From positions 186,001 through 250,000 of the forward strand of contig QOQW01000003.1 of assembly GCA_003327425.1 (NCBI GenBank): a stretch of DNA of 64,000 bases, in the 5' to 3' direction. The DNA comes from Candidatus Ozemibacter sibiricus. GTDB lineage: Bacteria; Muiribacteriota; Ozemobacteria; Ozemobacterales; Ozemobacteraceae. The position numbers were made by a program, and so were the translations under genes. This document shows, in pieces, positions 42,495 through 50,657 of the stretch. The notes beneath the pieces were generated by a model that searched no databases, was not told where the DNA came from, and saw only the letters and a list, made by a program, of their open reading frames with translations. Within the stretch, counting starts at the first letter, position 1; each line of letters opens with the position of its first letter.

Positions 42495-45381
42495 TCCCAT
42501 CGTCATCACCGGCCTCGGGCTGGTCACCCCGCTGGGTCATGAGCCAGGAGAGGTGCTGACCCGGCTGCGGCGGGGCGAGACCGCCGCCTGCCCGCCCGCG
42601 CGGTTCGACCCGACCGGCTTCGCCTGCCCGCGGTACGCGCCGGTGACCACGCTGGAGGCGGAGCCCCTGCTCGGCGACGTCAAAACGCTGCGCCTGATGA
42701 ACCATGACGCGATCTTCGCGGCGGTGGCCGCCCGGCTGGCCTTGCGCGATGCCAACCTCACCCCCGGCAGGGATTACCCTCCCGAAATGATCGCCCTCTA
42801 CGGGGCCACCGGCCTGGCCGGCATCGCCCTGCCTGAAGTGGCCCCGCTCATTCAGCATTCGGCGGGAGAGGACGGCACGTTCGATCCGCTCCGGTTCGGG
42901 CGCCATGCCCTGCACCGGGTGCGCCCGACGCTCAGTTTCAAGATCCTGAGCAACATGCCGATCTGCTTCATCTCGATCTTCGAGCATCTGCAGGGTCCCA
43001 ACGCCGTCTACAACCCGTGGGAAGGGCAGGGCGCCCAGGCGATCCTGGCCGGTTGGGAAGCACTGCGCGAGGGGCGAGCCGACGCGGCCCTGGTCGGCGG
43101 ATGCGACGTCAAGGCCCACGAACTGGCCTTCATCAGCCTGCAACAGCAGGGCGTCTTCGAGAGCTGGACGACCGTGGGAACCGGCATCGTACCGGGCGAA
43201 GGCGCGGCGTTCCTGGTGCTCGAACGCGAAGCCCGGGCCCGCGCGCGCGGGGCCAGACCGTATGCCCGCCTGGCGGCAGGCGCCCTGGGCACGGTCCATC
43301 TGCCGCCGGTGTGGGCGGCGCCGCCGGCGGCCAGGGCGTCCGACCACCGCTCCGGCGCGACCGCAGCGGCATTCCCCCCTCGAAGCGAGCCCCACGGGGC
43401 GACGAAGACCAGCTCCCTCGCAACGCCTGAACGCTGCCCGGCGGCTCGTTCTGGACGCGAGAACGAACCAGGCGAGGAAGGGGGGGCCGGGGCGGCCATC
43501 GCTCGCCGCCTGGGCGGCCTCGTGCAGGCCGCTCTGGCCGACAGCGTCCACCCGCCCGGCGCGCTGATGTCGTCCGCCGATGGCGATCCCCGCTTCCAGC
43601 ATTGGGAAGAGGAGGCCCTGATTTTGGCCGGCCCTGGCGCGGCGCCGGCGCTGAGCTCGGCGGCCATCCGTCTGGCGCCCAAACCTGGGCTGGGCAATCT
43701 CTTCGCGGCGGCGACCCCGGTGCAGCTGGCCATCGGCGCGCTCGTGGTCCGCGAAGGGGCAGGTCCGGCCCTGGTCACGAGCTTCGGCTTCGGCTCGCAA
43801 CAGGCGGTCTTCCGCCTCGACCCCGCCTTGGCCGCCGCGCGCGCGCCGACCACCCGAGCGACCGCCGCCGCGACCGCACCGCCTCCTGGCACCGACGTCG
43901 CTGCGGCCTCGACCGCCCGCCCCGCCCCGCGCGCCGCACGGTCGGGGGAGGCCGAGCCTGCCGCCGACGGCACGGCCACCGCGGTCCACCACCCGGTCGC
44001 CCACCAGGATTCGCCGCAGGCAGAGCCGCTCCTTTTCCACCAGCCGACCGGTTCAGCCAGATCGACCGCGCCGACCGGCTCTTCCCCGATCGCGCGGCGG
44101 CGGGTCGTGGTCACCGGGCTCGGCCTCGTCGGGCCGCTCGGCAACGACCTGCCCACCTTCTGGGCCAATCTGGCGGCCGGCCGTTCCGGCACGGGCCCCC
44201 TCACCCTGTTCGACGCCTCTGGACTGCTGGTGAGCATCGGGGCCGAGGTGAAGGACTTCCCCGTCGAGCAGGTGCGGCAGTGGTTTCCAGCCGCGGCCCA
44301 GGACCGCGACCGCAAGGTGCTGCTCGGTCTGGCCGCCGCCCGTGAGGCCCTGCAGCAAGCCGGGCTCGCCGGCCCCGACGCCCGCTCGCGCCTGGCGCGC
44401 GCCGCGCTCCATGTCGGCGTCAGCCTCGAGGTGTTCTTCCTGGAGGATGTCACACCCCTGGCCCGACACGGGCCTGCCGACGGGGATCTGGGCCGCCGGC
44501 TGCTGAGCGGGCCGGCTGGTCGGTCGCCCTGGCAGACCCCGCTCGATCGGCTGGCCGAGGTGATCGGCGAGACCTATGGGGTGGGCGGACCGCGAGTGAC
44601 CAACTGTTCGGCCTGTGCCGCCGGCGCCATGGTCATCGGCGAAGCCTGCCTCGCCTTGCGGGCCGGCCGCGCCGACCTCGCCCTGGCCGGCGCCGCCGAC
44701 AGCATGCTCAATCCGCTGGGTCTGGGCGGGTTCAGCCTGCTGCGCGCCCTGTCAATGAACCACGAACGCCCCGCGGCGGCCTGTCGCCCGTTCGACGCCG
44801 CCCGCGACGGCACGGTGCTGGGCGAGGGCGCCGCCTTCCTCGTGCTGGAAACCCTCGACCACGCGCGGGCCCGCGGCGCCTCCATCCTGGCCGAGGTCCT
44901 GGGCTACGGCGCCAGCCTCGATGCCTTCCGGGTTTCCGATCCCGATCCCACCGGGCGCGGAGCCGTGCTGTGCATGCGGGCCGCCCTCGCCGACGCCGGC
45001 CTGTCCTCCGCCGGCATCGACGTGGTCAATGCGCACGGCACCGGCACTCCCAAAAACGACATCACCGAGACCCTGGCCCTCAAGGAAGTGCTCGGCCCGC
45101 ATGCCTACCGGATTCCCGTCCATGCGGTGAAGTCGATGACCGGCCACCTGATCGCCGCCAGCGGTGCCGTGGAAGCCGTCGTCGCCGTCCAGACCCTTCG
45201 CCATGGGCTCGTCCCGCCCACCATCAACCTCGAGATCCCCGACCCCGAGTGCGACCTCGACTATGTGCCGGGCCAGGCCCGTCGCGTGCAGGCGCGCACC
45301 GTCCTGTCCAACTCGTTCGCGTTCGGGGGTCAGAATGCCACCCTCATCTTCGGCGCCGCCCCGAAAGGAGATTCGCCATGA
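42487..45381 (+). CDS. Fused chain-length-factor-like / ketosynthase (964 aa)
   Basis: Two ketosynthase folds are joined in one reading frame. The N-terminal unit (about residues 1-455) lacks the catalytic triad: the nucleophile position in G-P-N-A-V-Y-N-P-W-E is Glu179, and G-L-G-N replaces the usual T-G-H. It also has a roughly 60-residue Ala/Ser/Arg-rich insertion near 275-340. After a Pro/Ala linker (about 455-535), the C-terminal unit is a complete FabF-type synthase with Cys710 (C-S-A-C), His850 (N-A-H-G-T-G-T) and His887 (M-T-G-H). This mimics the KSbeta/KSalpha pair of type II polyketide and aryl-polyene systems, but fused and in reverse order. It should condense malonyl-ACP onto an acyl chain, with the first unit setting chain length or structure. 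Confidence 0.87.
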   Translation: MTDPIVITGLGLVTPLGHEPGEVLTRLRRGETAACPPARFDPTGFACPRYAPVTTLEAEPLLGDVKTLRLMNHDAIFAAVAARLALRDANLTPGRDYPPEMIALYGATGLAGIALPEVAPLIQHSAGEDGTFDPLRFGRHALHRVRPTLSFKILSNMPICFISIFEHLQGPNAVYNPWEGQGAQAILAGWEALREGRADAALVGGCDVKAHELAFISLQQQGVFESWTTVGTGIVPGEGAAFLVLEREARARARGARPYARLAAGALGTVHLPPVWAAPPAARASDHRSGATAAAFPPRSEPHGATKTSSLATPERCPAARSGRENEPGEEGGAGAAIARRLGGLVQAALADSVHPPGALMSSADGDPRFQHWEEEALILAGPGAAPALSSAAIRLAPKPGLGNLFAAATPVQLAIGALVVREGAGPALVTSFGFGSQQAVFRLDPALAAARAPTTRATAAATAPPPGTDVAAASTARPAPRAARSGEAEPAADGTATAVHHPVAHQDSPQAEPLLFHQPTGSARSTAPTGSSPIARRRVVVTGLGLVGPLGNDLPTFWANLAAGRSGTGPLTLFDASGLLVSIGAEVKDFPVEQVRQWFPAAAQDRDRKVLLGLAAAREALQQAGLAGPDARSRLARAALHVGVSLEVFFLEDVTPLARHGPADGDLGRRLLSGPAGRSPWQTPLDRLAEVIGETYGVGGPRVTNCSACAAGAMVIGEACLALRAGRADLALAGAADSMLNPLGLGGFSLLRALSMNHERPAAACRPFDAARDGTVLGEGAAFLVLETLDHARARGASILAEVLGYGASLDAFRVSDPDPTGRGAVLCMRAALADAGLSSAGIDVVNAHGTGTPKNDITETLALKEVLGPHAYRIPVHAVKSMTGHLIAASGAVEAVVAVQTLRHGLVPPTINLEIPDPECDLDYVPGQARRVQARTVLSNSFAFGGQNATLIFGAAPKGDSP

Positions 45382-45782
45382 CCGACTCCGAGATCTTCGA
45401 GAAACTGCAGGGCCTGTTGCAGAGCGTGCTCGGCGTCAAGGCCGATCAGATCAAGCCCGAGAGCGTCCTGGTGAAGGATCTGGGCGCCGAGTCGATCGAT
45501 CTGCTCGATCTGAGCTTCCTCATCGAGGACACCTTCGGCATCACCATCGAGCCCAACGAGTTCGAGAAGGAAGTGAAGGCCCGCCTGCCCGGCGGGGTGT
45601 TCGAGAAGGAAGGGTTCCTCACCGACGAGGCCCTGGCCGAATTGCGGCAGGCTTTGCCCGAGGTCGATCAGAGTCGCCTGGTACCGGGCTTCCGCAAGGC
45701 CGAGATTCCCTCGCTGCTCACGGTTTCGGTCTTCGTGCGGCTCATTCGGCGCAAGCTCGACGCCAAGGCCAATCAGCCGTGA
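45378..45782 (+). CDS. Dedicated acyl carrier protein with C-terminal extension
   Basis: This 134-residue carrier protein has the 4'-phosphopantetheine site Ser39 in L-G-A-E-S-I-D-L (standard D-S-L is E-S-I here), flanked by helices typical of ACPs. A normal ACP ends near residue 80; this one has about 50 additional residues, mostly helical and basic near the end. AAGGAG lies 8 nt upstream, and the ATG overlaps the synthase stop by 4 nt. It probably carries the chain made by the fused synthase. It may also present it to the radical SAM enzymes. Confidence 0.88.
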   Translation: MTDSEIFEKLQGLLQSVLGVKADQIKPESVLVKDLGAESIDLLDLSFLIEDTFGITIEPNEFEKEVKARLPGGVFEKEGFLTDEALAELRQALPEVDQSRLVPGFRKAEIPSLLTVSVFVRLIRRKLDAKANQP

Positions 45783-45846
45783 GGGAGCGCGCCGCCACCG
45801 TCCGCGATCCCGCCCCTGCCACAGGCCGCCGGAGGAAGACAAGCCC

Positions 45847-46407
45847 ATGAAATTCCGTGGACTCGACCGACTCACGGCCTGGGAAGCCTGGCGGACCGCC
45901 GTCGGCCGTAAGGCGGTCTCGTTCGAGGAATACTGCCTCCGGCAAGGGCTGGGGGAGCCCGAACGCCTGCCCGAATCGCTGGTGCTGCAGGCCGCGTTCG
46001 ATCTGGCCAATTGGCTGGTCATGCTGTCGAGCGACTACCGGCTGGCCGGCCGCCCGATCGGAGCGGAACAAGTATGCTTCCACCGGTTCCTCGGGCCCGG
46101 CCAGGCGATGACCGTGGCGGTCGCGGTACGCGAGAGGGCCGCCGACCGCCTCATCTTCGACGCCGTCGGCCGCGACGGCTCCCGCGAGATCTTCCATTGC
46201 GAGGCCGGGGAAATGGAACTCCTTCCCCTGCCCGATCTGGAAGACCCCGACGACCGCCGCACGCTGTTTTCCGAGATCTTCCACCCGGAGGGCGAGGCGG
46301 GGGCTTGCCCGGCTCCTCGCATCCAGCCAGGCAGCTCTCGCGCCACCACGGGTGAAGGCTCAGGACGAAGGACGACCTCCCCACTCCCCGAAGACCGCTC
46401 GCCATGA
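45847..46407 (+). CDS. Degenerate hotdog-fold dehydratase-like protein
   Basis: The 186-residue product aligns by eye with the FabZ-like protein 3.8 kb upstream. The motif order runs from E-E-Y through L-P-E-S-L-V-L-Q-A to a C-terminal strand set. The His of H-F-P is not seen and the Glu of I-E-G-M-A-Q is replaced by Gln (L-Q-A-A-F), so dehydration seems unlikely. It may be a binding or structural partner, or a thioester-binding protein. About 50 Pro/Ser/Arg-rich residues end the protein. GGAGGA precedes the ATG by about 10 nt. It overlaps the next gene by 4 nt. Degenerate DH subunits are known in aryl-polyene and polyketide clusters. Confidence 0.65.
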   Translation: MKFRGLDRLTAWEAWRTAVGRKAVSFEEYCLRQGLGEPERLPESLVLQAAFDLANWLVMLSSDYRLAGRPIGAEQVCFHRFLGPGQAMTVAVAVRERAADRLIFDAVGRDGSREIFHCEAGEMELLPLPDLEDPDDRRTLFSEIFHPEGEAGACPAPRIQPGSSRATTGEGSGRRTTSPLPEDRSP

Positions 46408-47120
46408 CCGAGACTTCTGTGCCCCCCGCCCCTCTTTCCGCCTCAGCAGAGGCTGCCCCTGGCCTGCCCCCTCCTCCCAGCGAAGTGGCAGAGGAACCGA
46501 GCGGCCGGTCCTCTTCTCTACCGCCGAGGGCGCCACGACGACGTCCGCCCGACGTCGTCTGCCGGGGCGACCCCGGCCCGGCTGGCCTCGCCCTGGCACG
46601 CTTCGTACGGCCCGGCTGCCCCGACCGCCTGTTCGAATATCACAGCGACATCCCCGAACCGGCCGACAACTGCCTGTGCTTTTTCGAATACGGCACGGCG
46701 GCCGGGATCGTCTACGCCTCTCTGCGCTATGCGCTGCTGTCAGCGGCTTTCGCCCAGCCGTTCTCGACCCCCAAACATCTCGCGCTGCGGCTGTTCGGAG
46801 CATCCATCCATCCCACGGCCTACCTGTCGCCAGACGTCGTCATCGATCCGTTGTTCCCCTCGCTGCTGACCGTCGAGGCGGGGGCCCTGCTGGGGTTCGG
46901 GGTGCGAATCGCCCTCCACGAGCATGGCGGCGCCCGGTTTCGCGCGGGGCGGGTCATCATCCGGCGCGGGGCCACGATTGGCGCCGAGGCCAGGATCGGG
47001 TGCGGGGTCGAGATCGGGGAGTTCGCCCAGGTGGCGGTCGGCGCCGTCGTCCTGCGCGACGTGCCCGCCCGGTCCATCGCCGTCGGCAACCCCGCCCGGG
47101 TCGTCGGCCATGTCGCATGA
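46404..47120 (+). CDS. Left-handed beta-helix (hexapeptide) acyltransferase, copy 2
   Basis: This 238-residue protein has a Pro/Ser/Ala-rich N-terminus of about 55 residues, a middle region with a hydrophobic segment near 100-120, and hexapeptide repeats in the last 110 residues (I-R-R-G-A-T-I-G, I-G-E-F-A-Q, V-G-N-P-A-R). It shares D-P-L-F-P and the following helix register with the acyltransferase at 35849-36415. It would transfer an acyl group, perhaps releasing the product from ACP. It is the last gene of the plus-strand cluster and starts inside the preceding stop (ATGA). Confidence 0.78.
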   Translation: MTETSVPPAPLSASAEAAPGLPPPPSEVAEEPSGRSSSLPPRAPRRRPPDVVCRGDPGPAGLALARFVRPGCPDRLFEYHSDIPEPADNCLCFFEYGTAAGIVYASLRYALLSAAFAQPFSTPKHLALRLFGASIHPTAYLSPDVVIDPLFPSLLTVEAGALLGFGVRIALHEHGGARFRAGRVIIRRGATIGAEARIGCGVEIGEFAQVAVGAVVLRDVPARSIAVGNPARVVGHVA

Positions 47121-47236
47121 ACCCGCCCCACAAGCGTTGCAGGCGCCCCTGGCCAGCCCATCACCATCGTGGTTTGTCGAACGACCCCGTTTGCGATACA
47201 GTTTTTGTTGCCATCTCATCGAGACAGGAGGAACCT

Positions 47237-47725
47237 ATGAACCGTTTGTCTGTTGCATTGGGTCTGCTCATAGTGGTTGGAGCGTTGTGGACCGGAGCGG
47301 TCGGGGCCCAGACCGGGCCTGGGGACATCAAGATCAACATTCCCCAGATCAACATCAACGTTCCTGGTCTCACCGTCAACGAGGATGGCACCACCCATTC
47401 AGTCGTGCAGAACCATCAGACCATCACCATTGAATGCAAGAAAGAAGCGGTCTCGATCATGGGCAACCACAACGAGGTCACCGTCAAAGGCGATTGCACC
47501 AACGTCTCGGTCCTGGGCAATCACAATAAGGTCATCATCGAGAGCGTTCCCACCATCTCGGTGGCCGGCAATCACAACACCATCACGGTCACCGCGGTGG
47601 ACAACGCCTCGTTGCTGGGCAACTACAACTCCCTCACCTGGACCAAAGGCCTCACCGGCGAAGCCAACATCTCCAACCTCGGTCGCGACAACACGGTCAC
47701 CAAAGCGACGCCGAAGGACAAGTAA
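47237..47725 (+). CDS. Secreted DUF3060-like beta-repeat protein
   Basis: This 162-residue protein has a clear signal peptide (about residues 1-24, ending V-G-A-Q). The mature protein has a Thr/Asn/Val-rich pattern with repeated G-N-H-N or G-N-Y-N every 20-30 residues, as in DUF3060 proteins, which are predicted to form a small parallel beta-solenoid. AGGAGG lies 6 nt before the ATG. A possible promoter (TTTGTC with GATACA, 16-nt spacer) sits at 47173-47200. Codon use is less GC-rich than in its neighbours. The function is unknown; it may be exported independently of the preceding cluster. Confidence 0.78.
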   Translation: MNRLSVALGLLIVVGALWTGAVGAQTGPGDIKINIPQININVPGLTVNEDGTTHSVVQNHQTITIECKKEAVSIMGNHNEVTVKGDCTNVSVLGNHNKVIIESVPTISVAGNHNTITVTAVDNASLLGNYNSLTWTKGLTGEANISNLGRDNTVTKATPKDK

Positions 47726-47991
47726 CCGCTTTCCCTTCTGACAGGCTCGCCCGGCTTTCGGAGGGTCAGGGCGTGCCGGTGGTTCTGCTTTTCGGCCTAC
47801 CCCTCGCCCGGGCCCTGTCGCCTCCCCGCGTCAGGGGCGAGGGAACTGCCTGGCGGGGGCGGCGCGGGCCAGGTCTTGCACCGAAGGCAGGGTGACGGCT
47901 CGAAATGCCGCGAGTCGACGAGACGGCCAGGTGGTCGAGGCATCCCTCGACCGCGCGCGGTGACAAGCGCCAGGCCGGCGAGGGCGCCGAG
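47726..47991. other. Intergenic stretch without recognised features
   Basis: This 266-nt gap lies between two convergent genes. I see no open frame with coding character, no hairpin with a T-tract and no repeat. Confidence 0.5.
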
Positions 47992-49509
47992 TCATCGGAG
48001 TCGGTTCAACTGGCGAATGAGCCCCGCCACCGGGATCTCGAGCCAGTCCGGGCGATGATCGATCTCATACCGGCACTCGTAGAGGACTTTTTCCAGGCAG
48101 AACAGGTCGAGGCAGGCCAGCCAGCTCCGGTGATCCACCGGCTCGGCCCGCGCTCGCTGGTATCCCGCCAGGAATCGCGCCACGGCCTGCCGTTCCCAGG
48201 CCGCGGCCCGGGCCGCCCGGCCCGGCCCCGGCCAGCGCCGCCGCGCCATCCGCGCGGCATAGCCGAACGAGCGCACCATTCCCGCCACGTCCCGCAGCGG
48301 CAGGTGCTTGCGGCGTCGCTCGGCCAGCGGGCGTCCCGGTTCTCCTTCGAAGTCGATGAAGACGACATCATCCTGACGGGTGCAGAGCACTTGCCCCAGG
48401 TGCAGATCGCCATGGATGCGGATCTTCGCGAGCGACGGAGGCGTTTGGCCGGCCGCCCGCACGAACGCCAGCAACTGCGGCCCTCGCGCCCAGGCCTGCC
48501 GCCAGGCGCTGGCCAACGGCGGCGGCAGATGGCGTCGCTCGCCCTCGATCCGGTCGGCGGTGGTTTGCAAGGCATGGGCCAGCTCCTGGCACCAGGCACC
48601 CCACTCCGGGCCGGACAATGGCTCGGGCGCGAAGGCCGGCTCATCTTTTGCCGTGGCCAGGCAGGCATGCAGTTCGCCGACGCGCTGCCCCAGCCGCTCG
48701 ACGCCGGCCAGCGCGCGGGTCAGGAAGTTCCGACGGCCGGCGTCGTCCTGCCAGCGCCCCGTCAGATACCGCTCGAGAAACTCCAAGGTGCGGGTCCAGG
48801 CATCCCCCGTGGCATCGATCCGCTCTTGCAGAATGCCCAGAGCGACCACCCCGCCGCCCGCGCCGTCTTCATAGGTCAGTGATCCTGCCAGACGGGCGAC
48901 ATGAGGAAACTCCCGCCGAATGCTCAGATATTCCCCCATTTCCACTTCGGGATTGGTACCACGCTGGACCTGTCGATAGACCTTGAGGAGCAGGCGATCT
49001 CCCAGCTCGACCGACGTGTGGCTCTGTTCATGGCCCGGATAGGTCACCGCGACCGGCCCTCGTGGCCACAGCCCCGAAAGCATGGAGGTCGGCCGGCCGA
49101 CCAGGCGCCCTGGCCCGACGGGCAGATCGCCGGCGCTGGCCACCTGCTCGAGCAGCGTCCGACAGAAATCGTCCTCGGCGACGGCATCGACCAGAAAGCC
49201 CCCGCCAGCGCCGCCATCATGCAGGGTCCAGCGGCCGGCGGCCGGTTGGCGGCGAAGGAACAACGCATACGACTGGGCCGCCCCCTCGGCGAACTGGGCG
49301 GTGAACAAGAGCAGCCAGGTGGCCAGCCCCCCGTTGGGAAAAGGCACCAGATCGACCACGTCGAGATCGAGCCGCACCAATCGACGCCCATGGCCGCTGA
49401 ACCACCGGCGTCCCGTCACATAGGCGGGCAGGATCTCCTGCGCCAGGCGTTCCCGGGTCAGGCCTAGACCCGCCACGCCACCTTCTTCCTTCTGGTTGTT
49501 CGTCCCCAT
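47992..49509 (-). CDS. mak: Maltokinase-like protein
   Basis: The 505-residue product has the maltokinase/aminoglycoside-kinase-like fold. Signatures are A-Y-V-T-G-R-R-W-F near the N-terminus, I-H-G-D-L-H-L-G-Q near residue 365 and F-I-D-F-E-G-E-P-x-R-P-L-x-E-R-R near 385-400, the family's catalytic and metal motifs. It phosphorylates maltose to maltose-1-phosphate, feeding the GlgE alpha-glucan route. TreS, usually fused or adjacent, and GlgE are not in the window. The start at 49509 was selected because the family N-terminus begins there; an ATG 144 nt upstream adds low-complexity residues. Confidence 0.87.
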   Translation of the reverse strand: MGTNNQKEEGGVAGLGLTRERLAQEILPAYVTGRRWFSGHGRRLVRLDLDVVDLVPFPNGGLATWLLLFTAQFAEGAAQSYALFLRRQPAAGRWTLHDGGAGGGFLVDAVAEDDFCRTLLEQVASAGDLPVGPGRLVGRPTSMLSGLWPRGPVAVTYPGHEQSHTSVELGDRLLLKVYRQVQRGTNPEVEMGEYLSIRREFPHVARLAGSLTYEDGAGGGVVALGILQERIDATGDAWTRTLEFLERYLTGRWQDDAGRRNFLTRALAGVERLGQRVGELHACLATAKDEPAFAPEPLSGPEWGAWCQELAHALQTTADRIEGERRHLPPPLASAWRQAWARGPQLLAFVRAAGQTPPSLAKIRIHGDLHLGQVLCTRQDDVVFIDFEGEPGRPLAERRRKHLPLRDVAGMVRSFGYAARMARRRWPGPGRAARAAAWERQAVARFLAGYQRARAEPVDHRSWLACLDLFCLEKVLYECRYEIDHRPDWLEIPVAGLIRQLNRLR

Positions 49510-49887
49510 CCTACCCCTTCCTTCCGAGCAACGAGTCCGCCCCGGTTCGACCGCTTCGCCCCCGCCTCCCTGGCTCACCGACCGCGCTCGATCGGCAGCC
49601 TGGTGGCTCGACTTCGACGCCCCGTTGAGCCCGCTTGGTGTGATCGCCTGCACCGTCGAGCAGTGCTCAGACCCATAGACATGCCGCGGTGCCTGGCCAC
49701 GCGCCCATTATGGCCCACCCCAGCCCGTGAAGCCAACTCCCTACCCGCCGACGCCATGGGAATCAATCGCCAGGGCCCGACCTGTCTCGTCGCGCGGCGC
49801 GGCACAAGCGGCCCGCGATCTCGCCCCGTCGAACGACGAGCCAGCTTCGGAGCAGGATGGAGTATGGTAGAATGCCGCAGGAAGCGC
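49510..49887. promoter_or_regulatory. Divergent intergenic region, mak / zf-HC2 gene
   Basis: The gap is 378 nt. On the minus strand CATAAT (49712-49707) with TTGGCT (49736-49731) 18 nt upstream could be the mak promoter, implying a leader near 190 nt. On the plus strand TAGAAT (49868-49873) lies just before the zf-HC2 start without a clear -35. I found no riboswitch-like fold by eye. Confidence 0.35.
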
Positions 49888-50574
49888 ATGGACTGTCGAG
49901 AGACCGCCCATCTGATGGATCTGGCCCGCGCCGGCCGTTTGCCGCCGGAACGGGAGGCCGCTCTGCAGGCGCATCTGGCGCATTGCGAGCGCTGCCGCCA
50001 GCATGGCTCGGCAGGGGGGGGCGGGCTGCGCCCCATCCTCGAAGAGGCGACCGCCGCCCCGTCGGGCGAGGCACCCCCGGCTTCCACCGCGGCAGCCGAC
50101 CCGCCTGATTCCTCGCCCCGGCCGGGACGTCTCGCCCCACCGCTGCACGGCGCTGCCCACCCGCCGCCGGAAGCCGACCCCCGCGATTTCGCGTCCCCCA
50201 TCGACACCCTGGGCTGGCTGCTCGTCGCCGCCCTGACCGTCTGGGTCATCTGCGGAGGAACCCCGGCCCACCAGCCCTCCGACCGCCGCCCGCCCGCAGC
50301 CCCGCCCCTCGTCGCCAAGGACGCCGGTCCGTCGCGCGAGGGCCGGGTCTACCCCGCCGGGGAAGCCCAGGTGCTGGTCGAAGGCGAGGCCGTCGTCAGC
50401 CCCGACGAAGACGCGCTGGTCATCCTCGGCGGGCGCGGGCGCGCGTTCCTGGTCACCGGGCGGCGCGCCGTGCTCCGGATCGGCTCGGCCACCCGCATCC
50501 TGCGCGACCAGCCGTTCGAGTTCGACCTGCCCCTCCCGGCCGCGACCGCGGTCTCCTCGGCCGCCGCGCCCTGA
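49888..50574 (+). CDS. zf-HC2-type membrane protein (anti-sigma-like)
   Basis: This 228-residue protein starts M-D-C-R-E-T-A-H and has H-L-A-H-C-E-R-C near residue 32, the His/Cys pattern of the zf-HC2 domain found in anti-sigma factors. A Pro/Ala-rich linker, one membrane segment near residues 110-128 and a Gly/Val/Ala-rich extracytoplasmic region follow. No sigma factor gene lies next to it, so a regulatory target is unknown. An ATG 24 nt upstream (49864) is an alternative start. It is isolated between divergent mak and a convergent nucleotidyltransferase gene. Confidence 0.68.
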   Translation: MDCRETAHLMDLARAGRLPPEREAALQAHLAHCERCRQHGSAGGGGLRPILEEATAAPSGEAPPASTAAADPPDSSPRPGRLAPPLHGAAHPPPEADPRDFASPIDTLGWLLVAALTVWVICGGTPAHQPSDRRPPAAPPLVAKDAGPSREGRVYPAGEAQVLVEGEAVVSPDEDALVILGGRGRAFLVTGRRAVLRIGSATRILRDQPFEFDLPLPAATAVSSAAAP

Positions 50575-50657
50575 GGCCCCGACCTCCGCCCGCGGTGTCG
50601 GGAAGCAGGAGGAGCGGACAGCCGCGGGCGCGACCCTGCGGCCGCCGAGGCGGCGGC

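Noticed and set aside
42487-43800. Possibility that the first ketosynthase unit is inactive through a frameshift or is a pseudogene.
   Set aside because: The frame is continuous, the fold motifs run to the end of the unit, and Glu at the Cys site with an intact second unit matches the chain-length-factor pattern.
32037-47120. A modular type I polyketide or non-ribosomal peptide cluster.
   Set aside because: There is no acyltransferase-, adenylation- or condensation-type module. The parts are discrete, as in type II fatty-acid-like systems.
49510-49887. A riboswitch or small RNA in the gap before the zf-HC2 gene.
   Set aside because: No conserved fold or paired elements could be recognised by eye; only weak promoter-like boxes are present.
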